Positions 54,382 through 62,376 of a DNA stretch of 64,000 nt are shown here, one piece after another (the stretch's first letter is position 1; every line of letters starts with the position of its first letter). This DNA is from Archangium gephyra (GTDB lineage: Bacteria; Myxococcota; Myxococcia; Myxococcales; Myxococcaceae), in the NCBI GenBank assembly GCA_003243425.1, contig QFQP01000001.1, forward strand, positions 124,001-188,000, in the 5' to 3' direction. A program made the position numbers and the translations under genes. The notes under the pieces are model-generated. The model saw nothing but the letters and a program-made list of their open reading frames with translations, had not been told where the DNA came from and did no database searches.

Positions 54382-55113
54382 TTATCGGAAGAGCGCCACG
54401 AACTGCCGGTAGTGGAAGTGCGCGAGCACGATCGCGATGGAGCCGAGCACGTGCCAGATGGCGTGCCCCTGGAACACGTGGTCGTGCGGGTCGCAGCGCA
54501 GGCCCGACGCATCGGAGCCCGAGAAGCCGATGGCCACGCCGATGAAGAGCAGACAGCCCGCGAGCCACTTGTGGTTCACCGGCGTCGCGGAGCGGCGCGA
54601 GGCGAGCATCTCGGTGAGCAGCGTGGCGGCGATCATGATGACCACGATGCCTTGAATCGGCAGGTGCAGCCTGGCCACCAGCACCGTGAACGCGGTCAGC
54701 GAGAAGATCGAAATGTAGAGCGTGCGGAAGAACGTGTCGGCCTTCACCACGCCCAGGCGCAGCAGGTTCAGCAGCAGCACGAGCCCGAAGAAGAAGTACA
54801 TGCCCCAGAAGTCGAGCACCTGCATCACGAAGGTCACGCTCGCGTGGTAGATGCCCGACGTGATGCCGACCCAGAACGCGACCGGCGCCCAGAAGCGCAG
54901 CGTTCGGCTCGAGTCCTTCCGCGTGTAGAAGAAGAGGAACGCCGCGACCACCAGGTACGCGAGGTTGCTCCAGGTGTTGGCGGGCTCGGCGATGACGCCG
55001 CACAGCGTCTCTTCGCACCACTTCACGTTCGGCAGGCCGCCCCATTCGCGCAGCGGGGTCCACGTGCACTCGGGGTTGCTGATGTTGGGGTAGTTCGCGA
55101 AGTCGTTCGCCAT
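54382..55113 (-). CDS. Alkaline-ceramidase-type membrane hydrolase
   Basis: 243 residues, seven membrane segments (CREST/PF05875 family). The calcium-type N-terminal motif is seen as KWCEETLCGVIAEPANTWSN (31-50). The zinc-amidase active site appears complete: Ser86 and His90 in SGIYH, Asp101 in QVLDFWGM, His217 and His221 in HAIWH, with the same S/H/D spacings as human ACER3. It should hydrolyse the amide of ceramide to fatty acid and sphingoid base. Myxobacteria make ceramide and related sphingolipids, so a substrate is plausible. It may be co-transcribed with the genes at 55208-58431. Substrate is inference. Confidence 0.88.
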   Translation of the reverse strand: MANDFANYPNISNPECTWTPLREWGGLPNVKWCEETLCGVIAEPANTWSNLAYLVVAAFLFFYTRKDSSRTLRFWAPVAFWVGITSGIYHASVTFVMQVLDFWGMYFFFGLVLLLNLLRLGVVKADTFFRTLYISIFSLTAFTVLVARLHLPIQGIVVIMIAATLLTEMLASRRSATPVNHKWLAGCLLFIGVAIGFSGSDASGLRCDPHDHVFQGHAIWHVLGSIAIVLAHFHYRQFVALFR

Positions 55114-55207
55114 GGGGGGCGCGCACCCTCGACGGTGATGAACGACTCGTCAACGAAGACGAGTTCGTACATTTCCAGAACGACGTGAAGGGAACTGGCC
55201 CGCGGGG

Positions 55208-55711
55208 CTACTTGAGCGGCACCGTGGCGCCGCGGTTCTTGCCGCCGACTTCAGCGGCCGGGCCCGTGGCCGCGGGGTCGACGTCGGCCGGCGCGGCGCG
55301 ACCGAAGCGGTACGGCACGTCGTAGTGGAAGCCCATGCCCGCGCCGTCACCGTCGAGCTTGAGGTGCGCGTCTTCTTTCGGTGGCGTGGCGTACACAAAG
55401 ACGAAGCGCTCGGTGACCAGCACCGCTTCATTGTTCGGCAGCAGCTCGAGCCGCTCGCGGCCCTGCTTCACGGTCACGCCTTCCGGCACCGTCACCTGCA
55501 CCAGGAACGGCAGGTCGAGCTTGAGCACGCGCTCGACCTTCGCCAGCACCACCGCTTCACCTTCGCTGCGCGAGACCTCTTCCCACGTCACCTTCACCGG
55601 CGACTGCAGCTGCGAGGTGGTGTTCAGCTTCGGCTCTTCACTCGGCGCCGGCTTCGCATTCGCACACGACACAGCGAGCATCAGCACCACGAGACACGAG
55701 ATGGTCTTCAT
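55208..55711 (-). CDS. Small lipoprotein of unknown function
   Basis: 167 residues from the ATG at 55711, which shares one base with the preceding stop (TGATG); the frame is open further upstream but only as a shadow of the neighbour. The signal ends in MLAVSC (lipobox). The body is mostly beta strands with a possible immunoglobulin-like fold; no known motif is visible. The last 30 residues are Pro/Ala/Gly rich. Coupling to the Cys-rich HELGH lipoprotein suggests a partner or inhibitor role, which is a guess. Confidence 0.75.
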   Translation of the reverse strand: MKTISCLVVLMLAVSCANAKPAPSEEPKLNTTSQLQSPVKVTWEEVSRSEGEAVVLAKVERVLKLDLPFLVQVTVPEGVTVKQGRERLELLPNNEAVLVTERFVFVYATPPKEDAHLKLDGDGAGMGFHYDVPYRFGRAAPADVDPAATGPAAEVGGKNRGATVPLK

Positions 55712-58431
55712 CACTGGCACACTCCGTTGAGGCACGTCTGGGTGCCGCTGCAGGCCACGCAGCGCACGCCGTTGGTTCCACAGGCCGCAGTCGTATTGCC
55801 CGCGGTGCACGTCGAGCCCGACACGCAGCCGTAGCAGAAGCCCGAGCGGCAGATGGGCGCGTTGGTGGGGTACGGGTAGTACGCACCGTTGGTCGAGGTG
55901 GTGGGCGAGCTGCACGAGGCGAGAATCGTCGCGGCCGGCATGCGGTTGCTCTGCGCCGGGCTCCCGCCACACGACAGCGCGTCGAAGAGGTCGGCGAGGT
56001 GCGGCGACGATTCACCGGTGTTCACCACGTTCGTCTTGTTGCAGTTCTGGCCCACGTCCCACGTGTGGCGCGTGTACTGCCGCGGCCACGGCGTGGTGGT
56101 CATGTGCCGGCCGGTGAGCGCGTTGAAGATTTCCCGCGTGCCCGTCGGGCGGGAGTTCGACACGTGCCAGAGCATCGCAGCCACCGCGTTCTCGTCGACC
56201 TGGGCCAGGAGGTTGGTGCCGCCCGGCCCGTTGATGGCGCCGAAGCCCGGCTCGTACTGCCGCGTGCCGATGTCGAAATAGAACATCCCGCCTCCCTGCT
56301 TGTCTTCGAGCAGCGAGCGGCTCCTCACGGCCGCGGAGTGCCACGTCGCGTAGCCCTCGCTCCAGGCCTGCCCGGGGAACGTGGGGCAACCCAGGTAGTG
56401 CGGGCCGCCTTCGTTGGGCGCCACGCCGTAGCTGGCCTGCTGCCAGTGCCCCAGCTCGTGGGCGATGGTGTAGTCGCTCCAGTAGCCCTGGTTCTGTGAG
56501 TCGCCCGGCATCCAGATCTCCGAGTCGTACTCGCCACCGACCTCGCTGAAGCACGCGCCGCAGCTCCAGGTGACGCCCAGCTGCAGCCACATGCGCATGG
56601 TGAGCCCCTGCCGGCCCTGGTTGCTGGCCACCGAGCTCGACCAGAGGCTCTGCAGCAGGTCGTACATGTTGAGCGCGCCCGACCCTTCGGCCGTGGTGAT
56701 GGTGGTGGTGCCGCCGTTGGTCAGGGCGCTGACCTGCTTGCTCCAACCCCAGGTGCGCGCCTGGCCCTGCTGGCCCGGCGAGTACTCACCACCCTGCGAG
56801 AAGCTGGGGTTGGCGACCTCGTAGCGCCCACCGAAGCCGTCGCCGCCCACGGTGTAGAAGGTCACCACGTCGCTGGCGCCCGGCGTCGAGGGCACGTCGA
56901 TGGTGTAGCCACCGTTGCCGTCGGTGACGGTGACGTCGACGACGCTGGTGCCCCGCAGCGAGACCACGAGCACGTTGCGCGCCGGCGAGGCGGTGACCGC
57001 GCCCCAGTCGGTCGGCGCGAGCGCGGGGAACGGGCTGCGCTGCTCGTAGCGGAGCGTGCCGGTGAGCGGCACTTTGGTGAGCGAGGCCGTGCAGGTGGCG
57101 CCGACCGAGCTGGCCACACAGCTGCCGCCGCATGACTGGTTGCTGCCCCAGTTGCCGCTGCTGTTGCAGGTCTGCGCGGTGGTCGCGCTGCTGCAGCGCG
57201 TGTCGCCCTGGCGGCAGGCGCCGGTCTGAATGCACGCCGCGCCGGCTCCGGTGGCCTGACAGCTGCTGCCGCCCGGGCACGCGTACACCTGCACCGAAGG
57301 CGTCCCCGCGCCGGTGGGCACCGAGCAGTAGCGCACGAGAGAAGAGGACAGGCATTCGCCGCCCACGGGCACGCCCTGACAGGGGTCCGTCGCTGAGCCG
57401 CCACCGGTGCCCGCGCCGCCGCCCGTTGCCGAGCCGCCGCCTGTTGCCGAGCCGCCGCCCGTCGCCGAGCCGCCGCCCGTCGCCGAGCCGCCGCCGGTCG
57501 CTGCGCCGCCGCCGGTGCCGGAACCGCCGCCGGTGTTGGGCAGCGCGCAGGTGTACGCGGCGTTGCAGACGAGGCCGAGGTTCGTGCAGTTGCGGCACGC
57601 GTTGCCGCCGTTGCCGCAGTAGTCGCTGGTGCCGTTGAGCGGAGGCGGGAAGCACTGGCCGTTGGCGCAGCAGCCGTTGGGACAGCTGGCCGGGTTGCAG
57701 GGCACGGGGTCACACGTGGCGGTGGTCGCGTTGCAGGCCCGACCCGCGGCTGTGCAGCTCACGCACGCGTTGCCGCCGGTGCCGCAGTAGTCGTTGGTGG
57801 TGTTGAGCGGTGCAGGGAAGCACTGACCGTTGCTACAGCACCCCGCGCAGTTCGAAGGGCCGCAGCTGCCCGAGCCGCCGCCTCCGCCGCTCGCCGCGCC
57901 GCCGCCCGTGGCTGAACCTCCGCCGGTCGTGGAGCCGCCGCCGGTGCCGCTCCCTCCGCCCGTCGCGGAGCCGCCCCCGGTCGCGGCCCCGCCACCCGTC
58001 TGCGAGCCACCGCCGGTCGCCGCGCCACCGCCCATTCCGCTGCCGCCGCCGGTGTTGGCGTTCAGGCACTCGGGCGCGCCGCGCTGCGTGCTGCAGGTGC
58101 CGTTGCACTGCTGCAGTTGTTGCCACCTGCCACCGCTGCAGATGAGCACCGCCGGCGGCAGATTCTGACAGGCCTGCCGTGCTTCGGCCCACGCGGGGCA
58201 CGCGGAGCCCACCGTCGCGCGAGAGAGGTCGCAGTTGTAGGCCGGCGTGTCGACGCAGCCCTGAGGCCCGGCGCACGGCGCGGCGGCCCACTTGCCGGCG
58301 ACGCAGTCGAACGTCTCCGAGGTCGACTTACAGGTGACATCGTCCGTCGCGGCGCAAGTGCCGCCGATGGATGGATCGCCGCACGACGCGGCCAATACGA
58401 GAAGCGTGAGGGTTCCCGGGAGATGGCGCAT
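55711..58431 (-). CDS. Cys-rich lipoprotein with HELGH zinc-protease-like domain
   Basis: 906 residues. The signal ends in LAASC (lipobox). Cys-rich modules are separated by Gly-rich linkers made of Thr-Gly-Gly-Gly-Ser/Ala repeats (residues about 128-180 and 300-350), typical of secreted myxobacterial proteins. After about residue 460 an Ig-like segment is followed by YTIAHELGHWQQASYG (about 665-680) with HExxH and, about 35 residues on, a possible third ligand in WSEGYATWHS. This looks like a gluzincin-type metallopeptidase. The final 70 residues are again Cys-rich (CYGCVSGSTC, CVACSGTQTC). It is the first gene of its unit. Protease activity is inferred from motif only. Confidence 0.85.
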   Translation of the reverse strand: MRHLPGTLTLLVLAASCGDPSIGGTCAATDDVTCKSTSETFDCVAGKWAAAPCAGPQGCVDTPAYNCDLSRATVGSACPAWAEARQACQNLPPAVLICSGGRWQQLQQCNGTCSTQRGAPECLNANTGGGSGMGGGAATGGGSQTGGGAATGGGSATGGGSGTGGGSTTGGGSATGGGAASGGGGGSGSCGPSNCAGCCSNGQCFPAPLNTTNDYCGTGGNACVSCTAAGRACNATTATCDPVPCNPASCPNGCCANGQCFPPPLNGTSDYCGNGGNACRNCTNLGLVCNAAYTCALPNTGGGSGTGGGAATGGGSATGGGSATGGGSATGGGSATGGGAGTGGGSATDPCQGVPVGGECLSSSLVRYCSVPTGAGTPSVQVYACPGGSSCQATGAGAACIQTGACRQGDTRCSSATTAQTCNSSGNWGSNQSCGGSCVASSVGATCTASLTKVPLTGTLRYEQRSPFPALAPTDWGAVTASPARNVLVVSLRGTSVVDVTVTDGNGGYTIDVPSTPGASDVVTFYTVGGDGFGGRYEVANPSFSQGGEYSPGQQGQARTWGWSKQVSALTNGGTTTITTAEGSGALNMYDLLQSLWSSSVASNQGRQGLTMRMWLQLGVTWSCGACFSEVGGEYDSEIWMPGDSQNQGYWSDYTIAHELGHWQQASYGVAPNEGGPHYLGCPTFPGQAWSEGYATWHSAAVRSRSLLEDKQGGGMFYFDIGTRQYEPGFGAINGPGGTNLLAQVDENAVAAMLWHVSNSRPTGTREIFNALTGRHMTTTPWPRQYTRHTWDVGQNCNKTNVVNTGESSPHLADLFDALSCGGSPAQSNRMPAATILASCSSPTTSTNGAYYPYPTNAPICRSGFCYGCVSGSTCTAGNTTAACGTNGVRCVACSGTQTCLNGVCQ
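57408..57525 (-). repeat. Gly-rich linker repeat, second cluster
   Basis: Tandem 18-base units encode T-G-G-G-S-A and T-G-G-G-A-A in the coding strand. Nucleotide identity between units is high, so length variation by slippage is likely. Confidence 0.7.
57893..58050 (-). repeat. Gly-rich linker repeat, first cluster
   Basis: A longer array of the same T-G-G-G-x-x coding units as the second cluster, about 370 bases upstream in gene order, interspersed with S-G-M and A-A variants. Confidence 0.7.
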
Positions 58432-58515
58432 GGGTTGGTCCGAAGACCCGGCGACTTACCACGCTGATCAAACTTTCACTCTCGCACCACAATCGAATAA
58501 ACCCTCGCTCCTCCG

Positions 58516-58956
58516 ATGAGCACCGAGCAGATCCAGGCCGGCTCGACCGTGACTCCCCCGCAGGGCGTGCGCGTGCTCATCGTCGAGGACAACCCGCACA
58601 TCATCGAGATGTACAGCTACGTGCTGAAGAAGCTCGCCGCGAGCGAGTTCAAAGGCCCGAACTCCCTCGAGGTTCACTTCGCAGCCGACGGCCACGCCGC
58701 GCTGACGATGCTGGTCGAGAGCCCCTTCTCGCTGGTGATGACCGACCTCTACATGCCGGTGCTCGACGGCTTTCAGCTGCTCGAGAAGATGCGCGCGACG
58801 CCTGCGTTGGCGCAGATCCCCGTCGTGGCCATCTCGGCCGGCGGCCAGGACGCGCGTGAGAAGGCGATGAAGCTGGGTGTGAACGTCTTCCTCAAGAAGC
58901 CGGTGCGCTTCGCCGAGGTGATGGACACCGTGAAGCAGTTGCTGCGCCTCAAGTGA
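58516..58956 (+). CDS. Single-domain response regulator receiver
   Basis: 146 residues: a 15-residue tail followed by a single receiver domain (about 18-140). Acidic pair E24-D25, phosphoacceptor Asp77 in VMTDLYMP, Ser107 in AISAGG and Lys128 in LKKPV are all in place. No output domain is present, so it acts by protein contact, as CheY-type proteins do. It lies directly before a protein-kinase-like gene (15 bases between them), an unusual two-gene pairing of bacterial and eukaryotic-type signalling. Confidence 0.9.
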   Translation: MSTEQIQAGSTVTPPQGVRVLIVEDNPHIIEMYSYVLKKLAASEFKGPNSLEVHFAADGHAALTMLVESPFSLVMTDLYMPVLDGFQLLEKMRATPALAQIPVVAISAGGQDAREKAMKLGVNVFLKKPVRFAEVMDTVKQLLRLK

Positions 58957-58971
58957 AAGGGAAGTCAGCTC

Positions 58972-60411
58972 GTGACAGCCACGACTCGCGACAAGGTCAG
59001 CGGAGATGCGCTCTTCATCTTGAAGAGCCTCAAAGAGAACGGACGTAACGGCCGGTCGAACAAGCTGGCCGACGTGAAGATGTCGCTCGAGAACCAGGTG
59101 TCTCTCGACTTCGACAGCTACTTCTTCTTTCTCCGCAAGTTCCACTACATCGCGATGGACCGCGAGGCGCAGCTCAAGCTCACCGAGCAGGGCGAGCGCA
59201 TCGCCCAGGATCAAGACGGCGAGCGGTTCGGCGGGGAGATCGGCGAGTTCTTCGCGGATCAGATCGTCGAAGACGGCGCGCCTCCGCCGCTCCCGCTCGA
59301 CGACGAGCCCACGTCGGCGTCAGCGCCGGTGGTGCCGCCGCCGCCCATCTCGCTTCCTGCTTCAGACATCGTTGTGGAGCCTTCCCCCATGCCCCAGCCC
59401 CCGCGCCGCAAACCGCAAGACGACTCGTTCCCGCAGGTCACCGCTCCGGAAGTTCGTGGAGGAGGTTACGGCAACCCGCCGCCTCCGCCCGCGCCGTTGC
59501 CGTTGACCGCCGCGGTCTCGAGCCCGTCGGGAATGATGAGCGCGCCGCCCGCGCCCAAGGGCCAGGACCTCGACCTGCGCTACCAGAAGGCAGATCAGCT
59601 CGGTACCGGCCCGCTGGGCACCGTCTTCAAGGGCAAGCACAACGCGCTCGGCCTCGACGTGTGCGTGAAGGAGCTCAAGGACATCTTCGGCTACTTCTCG
59701 TTTCTGCAGCGCGGTGAGGTCATCAAGCGCCTCAAGAAGGAGCTGTGCGCGCAGGCGCAGGTGCGTCACCCCGGCATCGTGCAGGTGCTCGACCAGAACA
59801 CCGACGTGGCGCGCCCGTACTTCGTGATGGAGCTGTGCCGCGGCAACCTGCGCGAGAAGCTCGACGCCTCGAGCGGCAAGGGCATTCCGGTGCCGCAGGC
59901 CATTCGCTACTTCCTGCAGCTGGCCTACGCGTTGCGCGCCTCGCACCAGCAGGGCCTCACGCACCACAACATCAAGCCCGAGAACATTCTGTTCGACGCC
60001 TGGGGCAACGCGAAGCTGGGCGACTTCGGGCTCTCGCGCGTCATCGAGGTCGACCAGAGCAAGGGCATGCCGCAGGTCTTCGTGGGCACCGGTGGCATGG
60101 GCTACATGAGCCCCGAGCTCATCGCGCGCGCGAAGGACGCGGGCCCCTCGAGCGACGTCTACGGCCTGGGCATTCTCTTGTACGAGATGCTGACCGGTCA
60201 GATTCCCGGCCGCCGCAGCCCGCTGCCGTCGGAAGTGAACTCAGACGCGCCGGCGAAGTTGGACCCCATCTTCGACAAGATGACGCAGGACCGGAAAGAC
60301 TCGCGCTACCCCGATTTCGACGCGGTGCTCGAAGACTTCTACGCGGCGTTCGCCGACAAGTCGTACCAGCAGAAGGGCGACCTGTTGTTGTGGAGCGAGC
60401 TCGCAGGCTGA
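58972..60411 (+). CDS. Serine/threonine kinase-like protein with altered HRD motif
   Basis: 479 residues. A GTG start at 58972 follows AAAGGGAAG. An N-terminal winged-helix-like segment (about 1-80) and a Pro-rich linker (about 100-200) precede the kinase fold (about 205-450). The Gly-rich loop LGTGPLGTVFKG, the VAIK-like Lys233 (VCVKELK), DFG at 351-353 and GYMSPE are present, but the catalytic HRD is HHN (331-333): Asp333 is replaced by Asn. Lys335 and Asn338 of the loop remain. The Asp-to-Asn change normally abolishes catalysis, so it may be a pseudokinase scaffold. It is probably translated with the receiver protein upstream, and is followed by an intrinsic terminator. Confidence 0.9.
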   Translation: MTATTRDKVSGDALFILKSLKENGRNGRSNKLADVKMSLENQVSLDFDSYFFFLRKFHYIAMDREAQLKLTEQGERIAQDQDGERFGGEIGEFFADQIVEDGAPPPLPLDDEPTSASAPVVPPPPISLPASDIVVEPSPMPQPPRRKPQDDSFPQVTAPEVRGGGYGNPPPPPAPLPLTAAVSSPSGMMSAPPAPKGQDLDLRYQKADQLGTGPLGTVFKGKHNALGLDVCVKELKDIFGYFSFLQRGEVIKRLKKELCAQAQVRHPGIVQVLDQNTDVARPYFVMELCRGNLREKLDASSGKGIPVPQAIRYFLQLAYALRASHQQGLTHHNIKPENILFDAWGNAKLGDFGLSRVIEVDQSKGMPQVFVGTGGMGYMSPELIARAKDAGPSSDVYGLGILLYEMLTGQIPGRRSPLPSEVNSDAPAKLDPIFDKMTQDRKDSRYPDFDAVLEDFYAAFADKSYQQKGDLLLWSELAG

Positions 60412-60432
60412 GCTTTGTGTTGCTGCTCACGT

Positions 60433-60477
60433 GACGCCGGTGCTCACTTCTCGAAGTGGGGCCGGCGTCTTCGTTTT
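60433..60477 (+). terminator. Intrinsic terminator after the kinase-like gene
   Basis: Stem GACGCCGG and its complement CCGGCGTC, extended by CAC/GTG near the loop, then TTCGTTTT. It ends the receiver/kinase unit 22 bases past its stop. Confidence 0.85.
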
Positions 60478-60489
60478 CGAAGGTTCGTG

Positions 60490-61026
60490 ATGCGCGTGTG
60501 GCTGGTGGTGTCGTTGTTGTCGGGCGTGGCGGTGGCGCAAGAAGACCGCGGAAGGCGCCCGGAGGTCGAAGCGCACGGCCCGCGGCTGCGCACGTTCATC
60601 GGTGGCTTCAGCTCGGGCGGGTTTCTCTTGCCGACCTTCCACGTGGGGCCGGTGGGCGTCGCCGCCGACGTCGGCGTGCAGTTCAACCGGAAGGTCTCGG
60701 CGTACGGCGCGCTGCGCGCGTCCACCGCGTTCCAGACCAACTGGGTTCAGCTCGTGCCCAGCTTCGACTGCACCTGGGACTTCTTTTCGCTCGGCGCAGG
60801 CGTCGGAGCCGCGCTGTCGCTCAACTTCATCCCCACTCAGCTCGGGGGCATCAGGCCCGCGCTCGTGGTGCCGCTGACGCTGGGCTTCTCGACGAACCCT
60901 GTTCCCGACGGCGCGCGCCTGGGCAGCGTGCGCTTCAACCTCGAGCTCGCGTTCGTGTGGAACCCGACGGCGCCCTTCGGCTTCGGCGGAACCGTCGGCC
61001 TCTCCATCGGCCGGCAGTCGAGGTGA
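60490..61026 (+). CDS. Exported beta-barrel-like protein of unknown function
   Basis: 178 residues from the ATG at 60490 (the frame is open 75 bases upstream but lies in the terminator). A signal peptide ends in GVAVAQ. The rest alternates hydrophobic/Gly residues in strands (GGFSSGGFLLPTFHV, GVAADVGVQFN, FFSLGAGVGAALSLNF) and closes with GGTVGLSIGRQSR, a final strand like those of small outer membrane barrels. Family unknown. It converges with the AgmX-type gene (one base between stops). Confidence 0.75.
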   Translation: MRVWLVVSLLSGVAVAQEDRGRRPEVEAHGPRLRTFIGGFSSGGFLLPTFHVGPVGVAADVGVQFNRKVSAYGALRASTAFQTNWVQLVPSFDCTWDFFSLGAGVGAALSLNFIPTQLGGIRPALVVPLTLGFSTNPVPDGARLGSVRFNLELAFVWNPTAPFGFGGTVGLSIGRQSR

Positions 61027-61027
61027 C

Positions 61028-62323
61028 TCACTCCGGCTCGGTCTCTTCGGTGGCGCGCATGGTGCTCTTCACCGAGAAGCCCTGCTTGATGCGCTGCGGG
61101 CCGCTCTCGTGGGTCGGGTAACGCCAGTAACCGAACTGCTCGCGCAGGCAGGTCACGAAGCGGCTCTGCTCCTGGGCCGTGGTGACGGAGTGGAAGTTGT
61201 CGACGTGCCCGTCGGTGAGAACGAGCCAGTTCACCAGGTACGAGACCTGCGCCTTGTCGGCGATCTCGCGGATCTCCAGCGCGAGGCAGTCCTTGATCAG
61301 GATCGAGTAGTGCTCGTTCACCTGCACCAGCTTCTCGTGGCCGATCAGCTGTCGGTCTTCCAGGTGCTCCTTCGAGAAGTCGTGAAACACGTAGTACCCG
61401 ACGACCTGCTTCTCGAGTTGGCGGCACGCATCGACGCCCTTTTCCCTGTCGTAGGCAGCACAGGCCACGTCGACCATCTGCGTGCGCGACCAGTAGCGCT
61501 GTTCGAGCGGCAGCGTGGTCCCGAACGCTTCAGCGCCGAGCAACGCGGTCTTCGCGGCGTCTTTGAAGCTGCCTTCGGCGAGCTCGAGTTTCGCGCGGGC
61601 GTCGTAGGCCGCCTGACGCACGTGGCCGTTGCGACCGTCGGTGGTCTCACCGAGCTTCGTCAGCGCCTTCTTCGCGGCCTTGCTCTGCTTCGGGTCGGCG
61701 GCGAGCGCGAGCGCGTTCACCAGGTCGATGCGGGCGATCATCAGGGTGTCTTCGGTCTTGCGGTACAACGCGAGCGCGCCGCTCAGGCACGCGGGGCCGG
61801 GCTTTCCTGGCGACTTCTCTGCCGTCGTCACGCACGCGTCGGCGCTTCGGAACTTCTCGGCCCCGGCCTTGTCGTACGCGGCCATCGCCTCGAGGGCGCT
61901 CGCGCGGCAGGTGGCGACGTCGTTGGGGCCGCAGGCCGCGAGCCACTTCGCGTCGAGTGCCGCCAGTGCCTTGCGATCGTTCAACGCCAACGCCGCTGCG
62001 CGCTGGAGCTGATTGACGCGCAGCCGCTCCGGCCCGCCGAGCATGAATGCGCTCAGCTCGAGGAGCGTGAGTTGTTCCCGTGCGCCCGCCGCGTCACCTG
62101 ACTCGAGCGCAGCCTTCGCCGCCGCGAAGCCGGGCTCGAAGGCCGCGCGCGTCTTCTCGTCGGCGTCTTCGAGCGGCGGAGGTGCGGGCACGTTGTGCTC
62201 GGGTTCGAAGATCTTGAGTTCCTTCGGCGGGTCGAAGGCCCTGGCGAGGTCGTCGTCACTCGTGTGTTGCGCCTGGGCGAGGGGAGCGACGACGAGAAGA
62301 CCCAGCAGTGCGAGGCGCGACAT
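61028..62323 (-). CDS. Exported AgmX/PglI-type C-terminal domain protein
   Basis: 431 residues. A signal peptide ends in LAQAQ. Residues 30-340 are helical with Ala-rich repeats, partly TPR-like (GSFKDAAKTALLGAEAF). The last 90 residues carry the pattern VDNFHSVTTAQEQSRFVTCL, then WRYP and a final FSV-type strand, as in the AgmX/PglI C-terminal domain and related TonB-like modules of myxobacteria. AgmX is linked to gliding motility in Myxococcus, but this is only a domain match. Two Cys-x-x-x pairs may form disulfides. Its start faces the TPR gene with 53 bases between starts. Confidence 0.78.
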   Translation of the reverse strand: MSRLALLGLLVVAPLAQAQHTSDDDLARAFDPPKELKIFEPEHNVPAPPPLEDADEKTRAAFEPGFAAAKAALESGDAAGAREQLTLLELSAFMLGGPERLRVNQLQRAAALALNDRKALAALDAKWLAACGPNDVATCRASALEAMAAYDKAGAEKFRSADACVTTAEKSPGKPGPACLSGALALYRKTEDTLMIARIDLVNALALAADPKQSKAAKKALTKLGETTDGRNGHVRQAAYDARAKLELAEGSFKDAAKTALLGAEAFGTTLPLEQRYWSRTQMVDVACAAYDREKGVDACRQLEKQVVGYYVFHDFSKEHLEDRQLIGHEKLVQVNEHYSILIKDCLALEIREIADKAQVSYLVNWLVLTDGHVDNFHSVTTAQEQSRFVTCLREQFGYWRYPTHESGPQRIKQGFSVKSTMRATEETEPE

Positions 62324-62376
62324 GGCGTCGGCAGCCTATTCTCCCTCTCCATGCGAAGCGGGAAGAGCGGCGGGTC

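Noticed and set aside
57408..58050. A CRISPR array
   Set aside because: The repeats are coding, regular in triplets, lack unique spacers and lie inside one reading frame.
58466..58498. A sigma-70 promoter (TTTCAC and GAATAA) before the receiver gene
   Set aside because: Boxes are weak and the spacing is not decisive in an 84-base divergent gap.
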